Positions 27,546 to 42,030 of a stretch of DNA of 64,000 nucleotides are shown one piece after another. The stretch is from Climacteris rufus (Eukaryota; Chordata; Aves; Passeriformes; Climacteridae). The stretch's first letter is position 1. The number at the start of each line of letters is the position of its first letter. The position numbers were made by a program, and so were the translations under genes. The notes under the pieces are model-generated. The model was not told the origin of the DNA, did not search any database, and saw nothing but the letters and a program-made list of their open reading frames with translations. Where the stretch lies: NCBI GenBank assembly GCA_013398175.1, contig VZRZ01007867.1:124001-188000 (forward strand), read 5' to 3'.

Positions 27546-27765
27546 CCTGGAAGAGCCTGGCTTGTTTAGTCTAGCAAAATGAAGGCTGATAGCAGATATG
27601 ATTGCTGTCTATAAATACATCAGGAGGATAAACACTAGGAAGGCAAAGAAGCAATTTAAACTAAAGGACAATGTTGACACAAGAACAAATGGGTATAAAC
27701 TGGCCATGAATAAATTTAGGCTGGAAATTAGTAGGTCCTTCACCACTAAAAAGGAATGAGATGCC
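27540..27765 (+). mobile_element. CR1 LINE fragment, sense
   Basis: Contains blocks typical of an avian CR1 near its 3' region: gcctggcttgtttagtctag, gatatgattgctgtctataa, atacatcaggaggataaac, ctaaaggacaatgttgacac, then ggtataaactggccatgaat and aaatttaggctggaaattag. It is noncoding and truncated at both ends. It follows directly on a CpG-rich segment of unknown origin. Confidence 0.8.
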
Positions 27766-28949
27766 GGAGCAATCTAATACGGGGTCTGGGGAGCAAAAAT
27801 GCTCAGAAGAATGTATTAAATTAAGGCTAAATCCTCTTGGTCTAGGTAGAAATCATGACAAATTGAGCTAAAGCAGAAGACAGAACTCTCAGCATTCCCT
27901 GTGTACAAACAACTTGCTAAAAAGAAAAAGAAGAAAACCCTTTCAGCCTAAACACCACAGAATGTTTGTGTGAAAACGGTTTAAAGACTTAACACCGATC
28001 GTTATCACTGAGCCAGCCCATTCCATTGGCACACACAAAGGAGCAGGTGCCCCAAACAAAATTACAGTTATTGCAAGTGGCTCTCCCCATCGACACAGAG
28101 GCTGGCAAGGAAAGCACCGGCTCAAATCCCTGGCTGAGCTGAGCACAGCCTTGCTGAGAGAGGCTATAAACAAGAGTAAATCACATTCAGAGACACAGTA
28201 GGAAAGAACAAAGTATTTTAAAATGAAGTCCTAGGAAGGAAGTGCTACCTGTGATCCCAATTTTCAAATGCACATGCAGAGTATTTGAGAAATGCGGCTA
28301 TTCCCAGTTTACACATGCAATTATTATACATCACACACGAGCTGGGTAACTGTGTATACCAAAGTCCAGAAATGCAGTAATTATGTGATTAAATTAATCT
28401 GCATTATGGACAAAGGGTTTGCAAAATTAGGACCTACATTTTCAAAGCTCTGTACAAATATTGTCCAATTAATTACTACTTCCTGAGGAATGTATGACTA
28501 GCTAATTTTAGCATCACATCTGGTAAAGCAAATAAGGTTATCAGGATGTAGGATGTATTAGTAGGAATCTATTGAAGAAGGAGATAAAAAATCTAAATCC
28601 TATTTCCTCCCGTGGCTATCCTCACGTCTTCTTTATATCTATGTGTTTTTTCCATCTCCCCTGAATTTTACAATATCAATGAGATGAATAGGAGATGTTC
28701 TTCTGATTTGCTTTCTAAATAATTTCTTTACATCCTAGTGAAGTCTTGATGTTCACTTTTTTGGGTACCAGTGATGCTGAACACACCATTAATAAAGATG
28801 GTACCAGAGCCAGGAAAGTCAATTTGAAAACAAATAAACAAACTCCCCCCAAACATTCCCTTGACTCTAGCAGAAATATTTTTTCCAAAAAAGCTCCAGG
28901 GTGGAAGAGCTGTTCCACACCATCTTCAGAAACCAGCCTAACACATACC

Positions 28950-28972
28950 TTTTTTTTTTTTTTTTTTTTTTT
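28950..28972. repeat. Poly-T homopolymer run
   Basis: An uninterrupted run of about 22 T residues in the 32.3-kb intron, ending at cagacaaatg. It resembles a polypyrimidine-AG acceptor on the plus strand, but no supported exon follows. Confidence 0.9.
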
Positions 28973-31900
28973 CAGACAAATGAAGGTCCAGAGGCCACAA
29001 GCCAACTTCAGGGTTTCCACTTGGCACTGCAGCTATATTGACATCCACCTTTAATAGCTTTCTCCTGGCAGCCTGATTAACAACCAGCAATTAAACTTCT
29101 TTTTAAGACTTTCCCTCTCAGCAACTGAGACCTGTGGGATCTCACACCTTATACAACTCATTCTCTCTTAAGCTACTGCACTTTAAGATAGTATATTAAT
29201 GTGTTACAAATTACACCTTTTAACCCATTTGGAACCACCAGACACACCATCAACTTTCCCAGCTCTTCCCAGGGCGGGTGTTAAATCTCCCACATAAGTG
29301 TAAATGGGACCTGCTCCAGCTTAGCAGCTATTTTCTCTTTTGTGTGGCAGCTTCTGAAAGCAAAACAGCCTCTGGTGGTGGGTACAGCACCCAGCAACAG
29401 CGAGCTGAGCTTTCCTATGAAAGCACGACAAAGTGCTTTAAAAGTTACCTGAAAGAAAGCGAATATGATCTTTTTATCACACAGAGGTTATAACATCAAA
29501 GAACACCAGAAAGCCTTTCAGGAGTCTACTCTGTTTGGCCTTTTAGTAGCACAAGAGCAAACAGTTCAGTGGCTGCTGCCCACGGCTGCCTTTTCTTGTG
29601 TCATTCAGACAGTGGAAGTGGTGAAGTGGAAACCTTTCCTGCACTAGGTACAGAGCAGACCCCAGCAGGCATCCCAAAAACCTTCCAGCATCCTGGCCAC
29701 ATCTCCCTGGAGCCTCCCAAAGGGAAGGTATGTGAACCAAACAGGATTGCTCATCCAGCTCATCTCGTGCTGAGTGCCAGGATGTTGCTGAGCAGCTCCA
29801 GGAGCTGGGCTGTCGACTGAGCATCTCAGCTCTGAGAGAGATCTGCCAGTTGTCAGGGATGCACGGGGAAGCTCAGACACCAACTCCAAGCATTAAAAAG
29901 CCCTGAAACTAAACCAGAAAAAAAAAGGGAAAAAAAAAGAAACAAAACCAACCCACAGCAGACAAATAACTGGAAATGGTAACACAGACTGGGGATCCTG
30001 ATGGATCATTTTAATGCTTCTTTTAACGATGCCTGGTGCCAGCAATGCTGTGCATAGGAAGGGCTGTATTAAACTGGGAGAGAGGTGCTTTGAGTGCAAT
30101 ATGCTGCAACCATATTCATTTGAGATGGACACTTTTTCTTTTTTTTTTTTTGAGTTTTACCCCTAAAGGATTAGACACTGAGCCTGGGCTACCAAGGTTG
30201 TGAAAAAACACCCAAGCTGAAACCCCACTGTGGTGGAACACACGTGCAACTTCAATGCAGCAATTTCTGCCCAAAGAAAGAGGCCGACAGGAAAATACAT
30301 CCCAAACCACCCAAAATACATCCAAAACCAGTGAAGTGACCCAAATACACCTTGCAGAGGGCTTGCCAGGCTCTGTCCCCAGCTGGCCACTGCTGGTAGC
30401 AAGTGTGTTCTGAAGTGTGCTGTGTCCAAGGTTAACAGCAAGGCAGGGCCTGTTATTAATCTGATACTTGTTCTAGGTTTCAAGTTGCAGAGGGTGGGCA
30501 CCAGAGACCACAGCATTTCTTACCTGATATTTGAGCAGAGACATTTGTCAAAACTTGAATGAAGTTACTCAGGTGCTATGAGCTGACTTCAAAACTATTA
30601 GCAGAATTATTATCAAAATTATTGTCAGTAACTCTGCTGTTACAGTATCTCTGTGCTTGGAGAGTATCAACTCTTCTGTTTAGAAAGACTGCCAGTTAAT
30701 GAGCTTCTCCTATGGTTCTCTCATTTAATACCAACATTAGAATCACACAATCACTAGAAATGGGTTACATCTCTCTCTTCAGTGATCCGAACTCCAGATC
30801 AGCCAGAAGTCCACAAGGAAGCAGGAGAGAAATAAGGAGACTGAATTACATGCTTCTGACAGTCATGCAAGGGGATGGCAGTGAGCTGGCATGAGCTACA
30901 GATAAATTTCATTTAAAAAAAAGAAATATGATGAATATCTTGGATAATGTATTTTGATTCTGACTAGAGCCACTGTGCCAAAACAGAGGGTTGTAATTAA
31001 GGCTACAGGCTGCAGCTTGGAAGACCTGGATTCCTTTAGCATTTCCCCAAACCCTCCCCAAGTGACCTTTAGCAGGTCATTTAATTTTTCCGTGCACCAA
31101 AGAAATTGAAAATAACACTTCAAAATGAAATTAAAACTCTTTCTTATCTAAGAGTGATACCGTGAGAATAGAAATCCATTTGTTGGCTGAAGCACTCAGC
31201 CACTGGGATGGGGGAGGCTGCAGAGCTCCCATCTCTGCCCCTTCCCTCTGCCACAGAACTGTGTCCATCTGCATCCCCCAGGAACAAAAACAGCTCCCAC
31301 CCAGCTCCTGTCAATACTTTGCAGCCTTTATGTCCCCAAGATTCCAGGTCATCTCACAAAGAGCACTTAAAAGGAGATCTAAGGAAAAAGGCTTCTAACT
31401 TTTGGCTGAGGCAATTTCTGTAAAACCATAAAATTACATTTGGCTGTTCTTGGGCAGGGAGAAAGGAGCAATAGTTCAACTTCTGGGTAGTAACAAAGCA
31501 ACCAGTGCTGCAGAGAGGTGCCCTTTGGTAAATATGCCAGCAGTAAATTGATGCTGCTTCCAGGTTGTTTCTGCCACTTACTGACAAAAGGAGTGAGACA
31601 GCAAACACCCAAAATCTCAAGGCAGAGAAGGGAAGGTAAACAACAATCTCAGAAATATTTTTTTTTTAATAAAAACCAACCATCTTTGGAGTTGTGCAAA
31701 GCAAATACCTCCTACAGCGTGTAACTTCTTGGTGATTACCCAAAGGCCAGGCTTTAGGATAAAAAAAAATATCCTAGTTATGTCCATTGCACTCTTATAA
31801 TCCACAAAACCTTTGCTGTCAAATGCTGCCAGAGCAATTTAATAAACAGGGAGAATGCCTTAATGTATTCTGAAACCTGAAAACCACCCATCATTAGCCC

Positions 31901-34900
31901 CACATGCTGTTTTCCTACTTTCTCTGCTTTAAGCCATTTAGCTGTTACAGCTGTTTTTCTTGTAAGCCTGACTTCTGTTTTTATCAGCCTGATTTGTTTT
32001 CTGGTATATCACACTTGATTAGAAAGAGGAAGAAAAACCTTCCACAATTCAGGTAAAACTGTCTTCTTTAAGCTCTGTCAGACTGAAAGCTTGAAAAAGA
32101 TCATCAGGAAGATCAGTGCAGGTGAATAAATATTAATAATATTGTTCATTATTTATACTTGGTCTCATTTTTGCAGATAGTCTTGAAATTCCACTCTCAT
32201 GACACCACTGTTGTAGCCAGACCTTTTTATTCTGAGGAGCATGAGGTTTTTAAAAACCTATCAATGCAGCAACTAAAAAAATAAAGTCAATGTAATATAT
32301 TCAAACCATTTTGTCTAATCCTATATATATACACATGGTATGTACAACACTAGGATCCTGGATTTTAAAATTACTGGCAGTCAGGAGCACAACACAAGTC
32401 TGGGGCATCTGTACTGTGTTGACTCCTTATGGTCTGGATAAAATAAACTCATTTGGTGTCATTCGTTATTCATTGCTGAGAATTATTTTAAGAAAATATC
32501 TTGGCTAAGTCCCTGCTGGCTGCACATCATATGTGCCTTATGAATTGAAGGGAATGTCCAAACAGGGAAGGAACAGGTTATAGCCACAGAAGCAGCTGAT
32601 TTAATTAAATCTGGCAGAAGGAAAGGTTAGTGGAAAACAGTCAAATAACAGAGATGAGATTAATGTGAGATGCTCCCTATTGTATTTCTCTTAAGAGCTG
32701 TTTCACCCAGTTTGGGCAGGGTCATGTTGTGTCGATTCGCTGAGAGGGAATGTGATTGACAGCTACTGGAAAAGAAATCCAGTTTGGTTGCTAAGTTGGA
32801 AATAGTAATGGGGGCTTTTGTCAAAACCAGCACTGCCTGCAATGGCTTTGTTTCCCTGACTTGGAAGGGGGATATGTGAAAACAGGTGCAAAGGAAAAGA
32901 TCTTCAAGGCTGTGGGAAAATAAACTAAAAGCTTATCCTGTGAGTGAAGGATTTTTTTTTTTTCTGGCTGCAAATTCTGACCCATGACATGAAACAAAGG
33001 CATTTGAACAAAGGCAAGATTTGATCTTGTTCATTTTGTATATATTAACACCAAAGATGTAACACATAGGAAATAAAAACATGCACTTGATTCAATACTT
33101 GACTGTTGTACTAAATCTTGGTGTAGAAGAAGGGTTACAATTCAGACTGAATCTGATGGAAAAAAACACTTAGGTACAGAGCAAACGACAGTAATAAAGT
33201 TTGTAATAACTTACCAAACACTACACAGCTACAATCACTCCAACAGTACAAATCACTCACTGAACAAGATCTGGGATTAATGGAGAATAAAGTGCTGTAC
33301 TTTCCAAAACAAGGTATCTCAGCAATTTTTTACAAGCTAATGATCCTGATGTTTATATCTAGGTATATTAGATGAAAACGAAAGATTTTTTATTAAACAT
33401 TCTATTAATGGATCTGAGTGAAGTCACAATTGGATAATTCCATGTACTCTTGCAAAACAAAGGCCACCAAAATGAGGAACCCTTTGCAGAGAGCAGTCTT
33501 ATTAGCACAGGGCTTCCCATGGAGCTTCCTGATGGTTGTCAGCACTCACTGCTCTCTGGGATACGGCAACTGGGGAACGAGAAACAGTGATCCCAGGAAA
33601 ATACTGACTGGTGTACTGAGGCATCATGGGTTTGCAATAGAAAGTGGCTGTAGGGCATTTGGGCAAACTTAGTTTTGGGTTCAATTATACCCAAAGACTT
33701 AGCAGAGAAATAGCACAATGAGGTGTGACCCCAGCTCTGGTGGCTCAAAGGCTTTGCAGACCCTTTCAAAGGGTGCGATGGGCCAGCTCCAGCAGGGCTT
33801 CACCACCCTCTGGGGACCTGCTCTCTGCTGTGGAGAGCACAACTCAATATACTGCCTGCTCAGAGGGCTTCAGACAAGAGATAAAACTGGGGAAGTGAGG
33901 AACAGGAACAAATGACTTAATGATGAAGTGAAAAACTGCTGATAAACAAAATGATTGAGATGCCAGGCTGGCAGAGTGCCACTGCCAGAGCTCGCTGTGA
34001 TGAGCAGGGACGTTTTCCTTCCCATACTGAGCCTGTCAGCCTTAATCAGATCTGCCTTAGCAGAGTCTTTGCACACCCAGGTGAGACTCCAAAGACAGCA
34101 GTCACTGCCATCCGGAGGAAGACAGCTCCATGTCAGTGGCAGGGGAAGGTCCAGTCAGAGCAGTGCTCCAGGAGAAGCATATTGGTATATGGAGTGTGAA
34201 ATTAAATGCCCTGTTTATTAATTTGAAAGAGGAGGGAGTAGACCAAGAAGGATTTTGGATAATCCTAAACTGTCCCAGCTGTACAGGGAGACCTTTGGAA
34301 GGGTACCTTGGGCCCCTTTCAGTGACTGTGTATGACAAGAGGATGGAGCAGCAGCCACAAGCCCTCACAATAATTGAAGGCACAATTTAATTTTCTCAGA
34401 TCAGGGCCTTAATCAAGCAGCATTTAATTTCTATGCTTTTTGTCATCTAAGGGATGAGGAGGATCTTTGCAAGTGTCAAAGGCCTTCAGGTGACCAGGAG
34501 CAGGTTCCATCATAGCAGGGGAAATTTTATAAAGGAATCGTACAGACCCCCTTGACAACCTCCCAGGTTCCTGTAATATGAAATTAACTTCACATTGCCA
34601 CGAGGTATGAAAGAGGAACTTGCCAACCACCTTTATGTGATGAAATGCAATTTTTGCAGCTAGAAAATTGGAGGAATGTAGCAGTTTCTTGGCTATTAGC
34701 TGCAAGAGGGAATTTCAGCACTTCAGCTTGCTCCAATTTTGGCTACATTTCCTCTTAAAAAACAGTTATGTAGGGAAGTGCTGAAATTCATACAAGAAGG
34801 AAAATGACCCTGAATTTAGTAGGCTACATTATCAAATACTCAAAAGTAACAGACTGAAATAAAAAATTGCAAAGCATAATTCTGCCAGGATAATTAATCC

Positions 34901-37900
34901 TTGTTAACCCATGACCTGATCATATATGATGCTGCTCTGATGAGCTTACTGAAATGCTATAAATAATGCCAGCATATTTTATTTTCTTTGTAGGCATAAA
35001 TATTGACAAATTCATACTCATTAAACTTCTGCAAGCTGAGATTTATTCCCGTTTCTCAAATGGGGAACAGGCAGAGGAATTAAGACTTTTTTTCAGAGGC
35101 ATGCATCAGTTTGGAGAGTCCATTTGGAGAGGCTGAGTGTAGTTTTAAGCCTTCTTTATGCACAGAAGTAAAACTGCATTGATTAAATCCACCCTCACAA
35201 TATTACTTCCTTCCCCCCCACCCTCAGCTGAGACCTGTTTCTTGTGCAAGACAGTCCTTTGCTGAGTTGCACCAGCTCCCTGAGCAGAATTAACAGCAAA
35301 AAGAAACTTTTTGCCCCTGTAACTAAACTGACTGTAAATTCAGGGTGTCAATTCAACATTTTAAGCTCAGTGACAGAACCAGTCCAGACGTGTAACTGCA
35401 GATTAAGGACACAGGTACATTAAAAAATTGTTGTGAGACAAGCTGGGGTGTGGATTCACAGAGCCTTAGTACCTCCACAGGATCTGCTTCATGCTACCCA
35501 TCACCTGTAGTGATTCTGGGTTGTCTCATCCCACTTCAGGATACCATATATGAGCTGGAATCTGTTCAGGCTGTGTAGCAAACAACAGTCCTTACTGTAG
35601 TACTGATACTTTCTGGCAATTACAAAGGAAAGCGGACATTGTGGGATAAAGAATTCCTTCAAAACTAACTATTTTTGCTTTGGTTGTGAGGTGGAATTCA
35701 AATCAAACCATCTCATCCATGGTCCATGCTCTAAAATCTCAGCTGCCTGTACAACTCAAGGGAGACAGCCCCAAAACTGCACTGGTATTTTCTTCAGAAT
35801 CCAGTTTAACATCTTAGCCCTGTAGCAGATTTAGAAGGAGCTGATGAGATTCTAAGTTTAATACTCTCCAAAACAGTCGTGAGATGTGTACTTTTGAAAA
35901 AGAAAAGTTAGTATTTATCCTACTCCTACAGCAGTATGCTGTGTTAAGCTTCTGTGGAGTTGCTCACCTCAGGTTCTGGAGGTGGTGTATGAACTTACAC
36001 TAAGTAAATGTTGTATGTTTGTTGCTTTATTTCCTCCACTTCTCAGACAAAACCATGCTGTGAGAGTAGAAGAACCAAAAGCTGAGGTACTTCACTGCAA
36101 GAAAGAAGCAAGGCTGAATGACCGGGCTCTGTGTGGACCTGGTGGGACCATCCTCTTCAGGCAGAATGTGAGGGGATTTACAACTCTGGTCCTTGGCCTC
36201 TCCCAGAAGAAGCTGGAGGCTGTGATAAGTATGTGTCATGAATTTTCTGAGACAGATCAACTCCCTGTGGGGAGTAAGGTGAGACCACAGAATATATTTA
36301 AATTTATCATAAGCTGAACTCACATTTGTGTCCCAGAGGTGTCAAGGTTTTATCTCAGCCCACTAACGGCAGTGTTTACCTCTCTTGGTTAATGGGAGCT
36401 GTATGGATTTTTAATTTCTCTTTTCTCCTAGGAAATGTCAGAACAGTCCAGAATTAGAAATGTATTATCTGGGAGGAGAAACAAAGTTCTGTGTGGAACC
36501 AGCTGTAACAGGTCCTTACTTTGAGTCATTAAGGTCTCTAAGCCATTTGCCCACAGAGTCATTGATGGGAGCCTTTCCCATGGAAAACACAACACACACC
36601 AGAGAGATCCCATTCTCACATCTCTGTCTGGAACAGAAAATACCACCCTGGGCTGGCACCTTCTTTGGTGTGAACACTAGAAGGTGCACATCTGAGGGAT
36701 GGGGATTATCCTGGTGATTCTGCATTGCCTGTGGGGAGATGCTACAAGCTGGGCTCCTGACATGCTGAGAAGGTTAGAGTGGGCACAGAAGGATTAGACG
36801 GATGCAGGAGCATCTTTCCAGGCAGTTTCCTCACCTGCTCCACTGTGTGCATAAAGCAGAGCCCTCTGCCCTCAGCTGCGTGGGAAATTCTTAGGACAGT
36901 GGATAAACATGGAATTCCTGCTCTAAGAAACCTCCTCTCTCTTCTGGAAAGCTGCAAACAAGCCTCCAGCCATGCACCAGGGGCAGCAGGAGGTGTGGAT
37001 GTAGGGTTTTATGGGTTTGCTTCTGGGGTGGCAGGTGGGGTACATTTGTCTGATGTTGTTTTTCAGATCCTTCTCCAAAGGGAAGGGGACGTTCAGCCCC
37101 ATACCCCAGGTGCAGCAGGACTGGGCCTCAGGATTTTCACAAAATGGGAGAAAAGCAAACAAACACAATCAACAGATGGAAACCCTCAGATGGAAGGGGA
37201 CATACTGGTTATTATCTAAAGAGCTGTTAAGTCCTAATGGAAATTTTCAAGAACCATTCCACTTAGAACTAGCAGAGGTTTATTTAGCCCATATTTTCTG
37301 TTTGTTTTCACTCATTTTTCATGTTAAAGAACATTTGCTACCAGTACTCATCCCCAGCATCTTCAGTTGTGTGTTCTCCAGCATTACCCTGGTTGCTACG
37401 GAGACAACTGAGATGCCACAAAAACAACAGAAAGCTCTTTGGTGTGGGAGCAGTGCTCCAAGGAGAGAAATAATCCTGGGAAACAAGATATCTACCAGCC
37501 CTTGCACACAAGCTTGGAAAATGGGGGACATCTATGGGACGTCAATGTGCTGGACCCTGAATCAAAACCAAGTGCTTCCCCAGAGCTGCTTCCCTGTTGC
37601 CAGCTGCTTTTCAAGCTGCACAAAAGCCACAACCCATATTCCTCCAGACTTGACACCAAGGAACATTTTCTACCTGGATTTGAATAATGTGAATATATTA
37701 ATTAAAGTTGATAATGGCTGATAATGATTTCCATCAGCAGTAGCATGTTGCTATATTTATCATTATTTATGAGATCACTGTACCTCACTGTAATTTATAC
37801 AGGGAAGACTTGAAGTAACGTGACTTGTCATCTTAACAACTTTTCTGGTAACACCTTTAAAGCCCCAGGGTGTTGTTTTCCTGGACAACAAAATAATTTT

Positions 37901-40383
37901 TCAGTATGGAAAGGAAAGTAAAGAGAGGGGATCAAGGCCTCCAGGTTTTGCTCTGAGTGGCTGGCCCTTGGAAAGAAGGTGACTTTGAGCCTGGCCACAG
38001 CACTGGCAAAAATATAAGGACAATTTAGCATTTGCATTTGTTACGGCCATTGCTTTGCAGGACTCAGGTGTGGTCTGCAGACAGAAGTAGGGCTTAAGGT
38101 AGAGAGACATGTGGGGAGGAAGACCAGAAACTCTGTCTAGTCCTTTCTAAAATCTTTCAGGAGCTGCCCCCATCTTCCCTGGCCTGAGTAGCCACGCCCC
38201 AGGGGCTTGGGGCTGGCAGTCCCCACAGCTCCCCCTTGGACTCAGGGACAGAGCATCTCTCCTTAGGCTACGCCGAGGGGCCCTTCACAATGGGAGCTTT
38301 GGCAGCAAGAAGTAAAAAGCATCTTGCAAAAGCCAGAGAATGCAGCAGGACAAAGTCTGGAAGATATCTTCTAGGGCTAGATGGGTGGCCAAGGACTGGA
38401 CCTTCTCTCAAGGAGGAAGAGAGGGGATGATTCAATCCCATACGGAAGCATCCAAATCCTCACACAGCGGTGGATCACCAAAGTCTACAACCCCATGGGG
38501 TAGAACTCATAGGACTGCCTGGTGCTATCTCAATCTGGATGTAGGAGGCATTTTTCCTGCTGCTGCTGTGCCTGGGCTCAGTGGCGCTCCAGGTAGGAAA
38601 GAACCTTCCAGAATAAAAATTAGAGAGTGAGATGCTGAATGTCAGGCACTCACAGTGCTTTCATGGTAGTATAACCTAAAAACAGCTAAACTAGATCTGA
38701 CTTTAAAAATTCTTTTTTGTAACAGGTCACTGGATATAGACATGTGAGTGAAATTCTGAAAAAAACCCCAAAATACCAAGATAAGCATTTCCTATAAAAC
38801 AGGTCTTAGTGATATAAAATTTATAAGACATGAATTCATAAAATATGCAAACCAGATTCACTTTTAGCTGGCATGGCCAAAACTCAAGAACATCAGTAAA
38901 TGACAGACTGAGGTCAAAACAGTTCGTAAAGTAAAACAGAAAAAAAAAACATCCAGGAGCCCCCAAATCTCTTAAAGATGCTGACATCACTGCTTTAGGT
39001 TTCAGCAGACTGAGGCACAAAGACAGAACAACAGGAATCTTCTTAAACATTTGTTGTTAAGGTAAATCTAAAATGATTGTCTAGCACAATGTTAATTACA
39101 TTGTACAGCAATCAAAACAGAGACGCCGAGTCTAATGAATCCCTACTCTCACCTTTGGAACTGAACTGGAGTGTCTTGTTCACCTCCTTATTAGCCCATA
39201 AATATTCTAATTAGGAAGCAACTCCAGATGAATAGGATTAGCAATAAGGACATTTTAGACTAGGTACACAAGAGATACTCAAAACTCTCATGTCTTATCT
39301 AAAGCTCTCCTGACATTTATAATCATGTAGAAACGCTAAATTTACATAGCTCTGCCTAATTAGACATGGTTGCAATTATGTTTGTGGGCTTCCTTTTTTT
39401 CCTGCCCAAGTACAAGTTACACTGTCAACACAGGAAGCAGGAACTGAATAGAAGCTCAGCAAGAATGAAAAGTGTTTTCTGCTATTTATTTTCTGCTGGT
39501 TTTAATTTGAAATTCATATTTCTAAGCATTTTTTTTTCAAATTCCAGGCAAGAACTGGCTGTTACGGATCCAAGTCCAGATCACTGATGCTTTAGATGTA
39601 AAAAATGTACTTTTTATAGATCATCAGCATCTCAAGAGCAGACACTAAACCAGGCCAAATTCTGCAAAAGGTGACACATTCTGCCTGCAGCAGGTGGGTT
39701 GCTCATGCTCTTGGTGAGAGCAAGAAACAAAGAAACTTGTTTCCTTTGAGGACTGTAAGGTCCCTAAAATTCTCACCCTGCATATGAATTTTGCTAATTG
39801 CCCTGGGGTTCCTTTTTTCAGTCCCTTTCCCCAGCCTGAACCTGACATTTCTGCAAGAATCCTGTGTTTGTCTTCCTTGGCCTTCAGAAAGCTGGTGAGA
39901 AGCAGGTAATCCATCATGTTGTATTTCTGTGCAGAAAATGTTGGCATTATTGGGCAGAGATTTGATAAATGATGTGTACATTACAAAACTGAATTTCAAT
40001 ATATTGTCTTTGATGTCCACAATCACAGATAGAGTTCTTTCACCTTAGCTCAAACATAAATCAAAGGAAGTTATATGCACTCAATTCAACATGTTTACAA
40101 ATTCCTCTTTCAGAACTAAACCGTAATCATGAAAACTCACCTGTGTCAGCAGACTCACCTGCACGGAGCTCAGGCCTCAGCCAAGGTAGGTGGAGATGCC
40201 CATACATACACATAAACCCTAAGGATTGGGATGTTAGGGAATTCCCAGGGCAAACATCCACAATTCCTTTTTACTGACTGCTAGACATCTAATTCTCTCT
40301 ATTCCTAAACACTTTGTTTATTAGAAAACAAGCATCTCATTTGACTCTCACATCATGTTTCAAGCTCCATGCAAATGATCAGG

Positions 40384-40645
40384 GAATCATGGAACTGTAG
40401 AACAACCTGGGTTGCAAGTGATCCTAAAGCTCATCTCATTCCACCCCCTGCCAGGGGCAGGGACACCTTCCACTAACCCAGGTTGCTCCAAACCCTGTCC
40501 AGCCTGGCCTTGGACACTTCCAGGGATGGGGCAGCCACAGCTGTTCTGGGCAACCTGTGCCAGGGCCTCACCACACTCACAGGGAATAATTTTTTCCTAA
40601 TATCTAACCTAAACCTGCTCTCTTTCAGTTTGAAGCCATCAAACG
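40384..40645 (-). mobile_element. CR1 LINE fragment, 3' part, antisense
   Basis: The longest clear CR1 copy seen here, about 260 bp. It has the reverse-complement CR1 block order: gaatcatggaactgtagaac, ccaggttgctccaaaccctg, cagcctggccttggacactt, gcaacctgtgccagggcctc, taatatctaacctaaacctg and ctctttcagtttgaagccat. No coding potential remains in this fragment. Confidence 0.93.
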
Positions 40646-41964
40646 ACTCATGCCAGCAGAGTCACAGAGCCCTTGGAAGCCAGGCTGCCTGGTGGCAGAG
40701 GTCAGTGGCTCCAGGAAGAGCAAGACTAAAGAAAACTGTCTTAATAAAGACTCACGAGGAATGAGAAAACAACCAAAGAGCAGTGTGAAAACCTCCTGTT
40801 TCCAGCTTCACCGCTTGGAACGTGGGAGAGGTGGAAAAACAACAGTTCTGCTCCAGCAGGTTTGTAAAAGCCAAAATTAAACAATTAGGAAACCAAGTCT
40901 CCTCCTTCAGGAAACAGAAGAGAAGCAGATCACGCAGCAAACTGACCCTTGTGACCACGCCAGGCTGTTCCTGCACAGCCCACACTGGAGACATCCAGCA
41001 AGGCAGCCCAAAAGCCCAACTGCAGCCTCCCAGTGAATTCTGCCCTGGCTCCACTGAGCTGAAGAGCAGGAGTGTTCCTGAATATCTGCTTCTCAAAGGA
41101 CATACCCAGAAGGTTTTCTTTGGCCAGGATATCATCCCTGTGCCTGCTTTCTTATCAAGCTTTCTGATCAGGGCTTGCATTGGTCAAGGCAGTCGGATCT
41201 GAAAGCCTCCGATGACAGCCCAAGGAGCTGAAGCAAAATCAATAACCATAGAAACCCCATCCCATCCTCTGCTCTGCTGTATTTAAGATCAATCAATATG
41301 CATAAACGACTAGTGCCAGGCACATCTGCACTAGTCTAGCACATAATCAACTTTGTCTTGTCTCTGCTTAATATAATTTTCCACCATATTAGCAGTCTTT
41401 ATGATATCCTGTCTTTTCAAATAGATGTAATTCAGAATCACTACATAGTTCAATTGGATTATTGGAGTCACACACAGACCTACACTCTCACACATACACA
41501 CCCCCAAATCCGCTCTTGGTGACAGCCTCTCCTCACTCCACTGAGGCTGGGATTACAGCCATGTTTAAAGTGTTTCCAAGGAGGTGACATCCGAGGCCAC
41601 AGCCAGCTTTCACCGATACCTCTGGCAGAAGAATGTGTGTACGTATATTTAACAGACTGGGAAAAGAAATGAACAAACTTATCAAATGCCATGCTGAAGC
41701 ATCCATTAAAAACTGCACACACTTTTAATGACTTGGGTGAGGGTTGCTGTTGCATAAATTTATTTAACGTTAATGTCCCTAGTTTGCTGTAAATTTCACA
41801 CTGTGAAATTACCAGGGCAGTTCTAATGGAGCTGAAGCCTCCAGCTGCACTCTATGATAAAGGAGGAAATAATTATGAATTCCTCTGGGAAGCCAAAGAA
41901 AGTCAAAGATCTCCTTCGAAACTGCTCCCAGCTGAGCTGCTCATCAGCCAGCTGAGGAGGTGCA

Positions 41965-42030
41965 GAGCCGCTCCCAGCGCCGGGGGACGTGGGATGAGCA
42001 GGACGCTCCCGCTGACAACGGCGCTGCCAT
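41965..42030. other. Short CpG-dense intronic patch
   Basis: Eight CpG dinucleotides in about 65 bp, 1.2 kb from the patch at 43.2 kb and surrounded by AT-rich intron. No promoter element or splice context is recognisable. Confidence 0.6.

Noticed and set aside
28950..28985. Poly-T followed by CAG on the plus strand as a splice acceptor of an antisense gene
   Set aside because: No open, domain-bearing exon with a donor follows. The T run is a simple homopolymer.
30738..30765. Possible extra CR1 tails (similar short words near 21256, 51231 and 63149)
   Set aside because: Matches are limited to about 10-20 bases of the tagaatca type without the adjacent CR1 blocks, too short to call.
37011..37721. 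236-codon open frame on the plus strand, the longest in the window
   Set aside because: The translation has no recognisable domain or repeat, looks compositionally like random intron, and lies antisense in a CDH4 intron without splice or promoter support.
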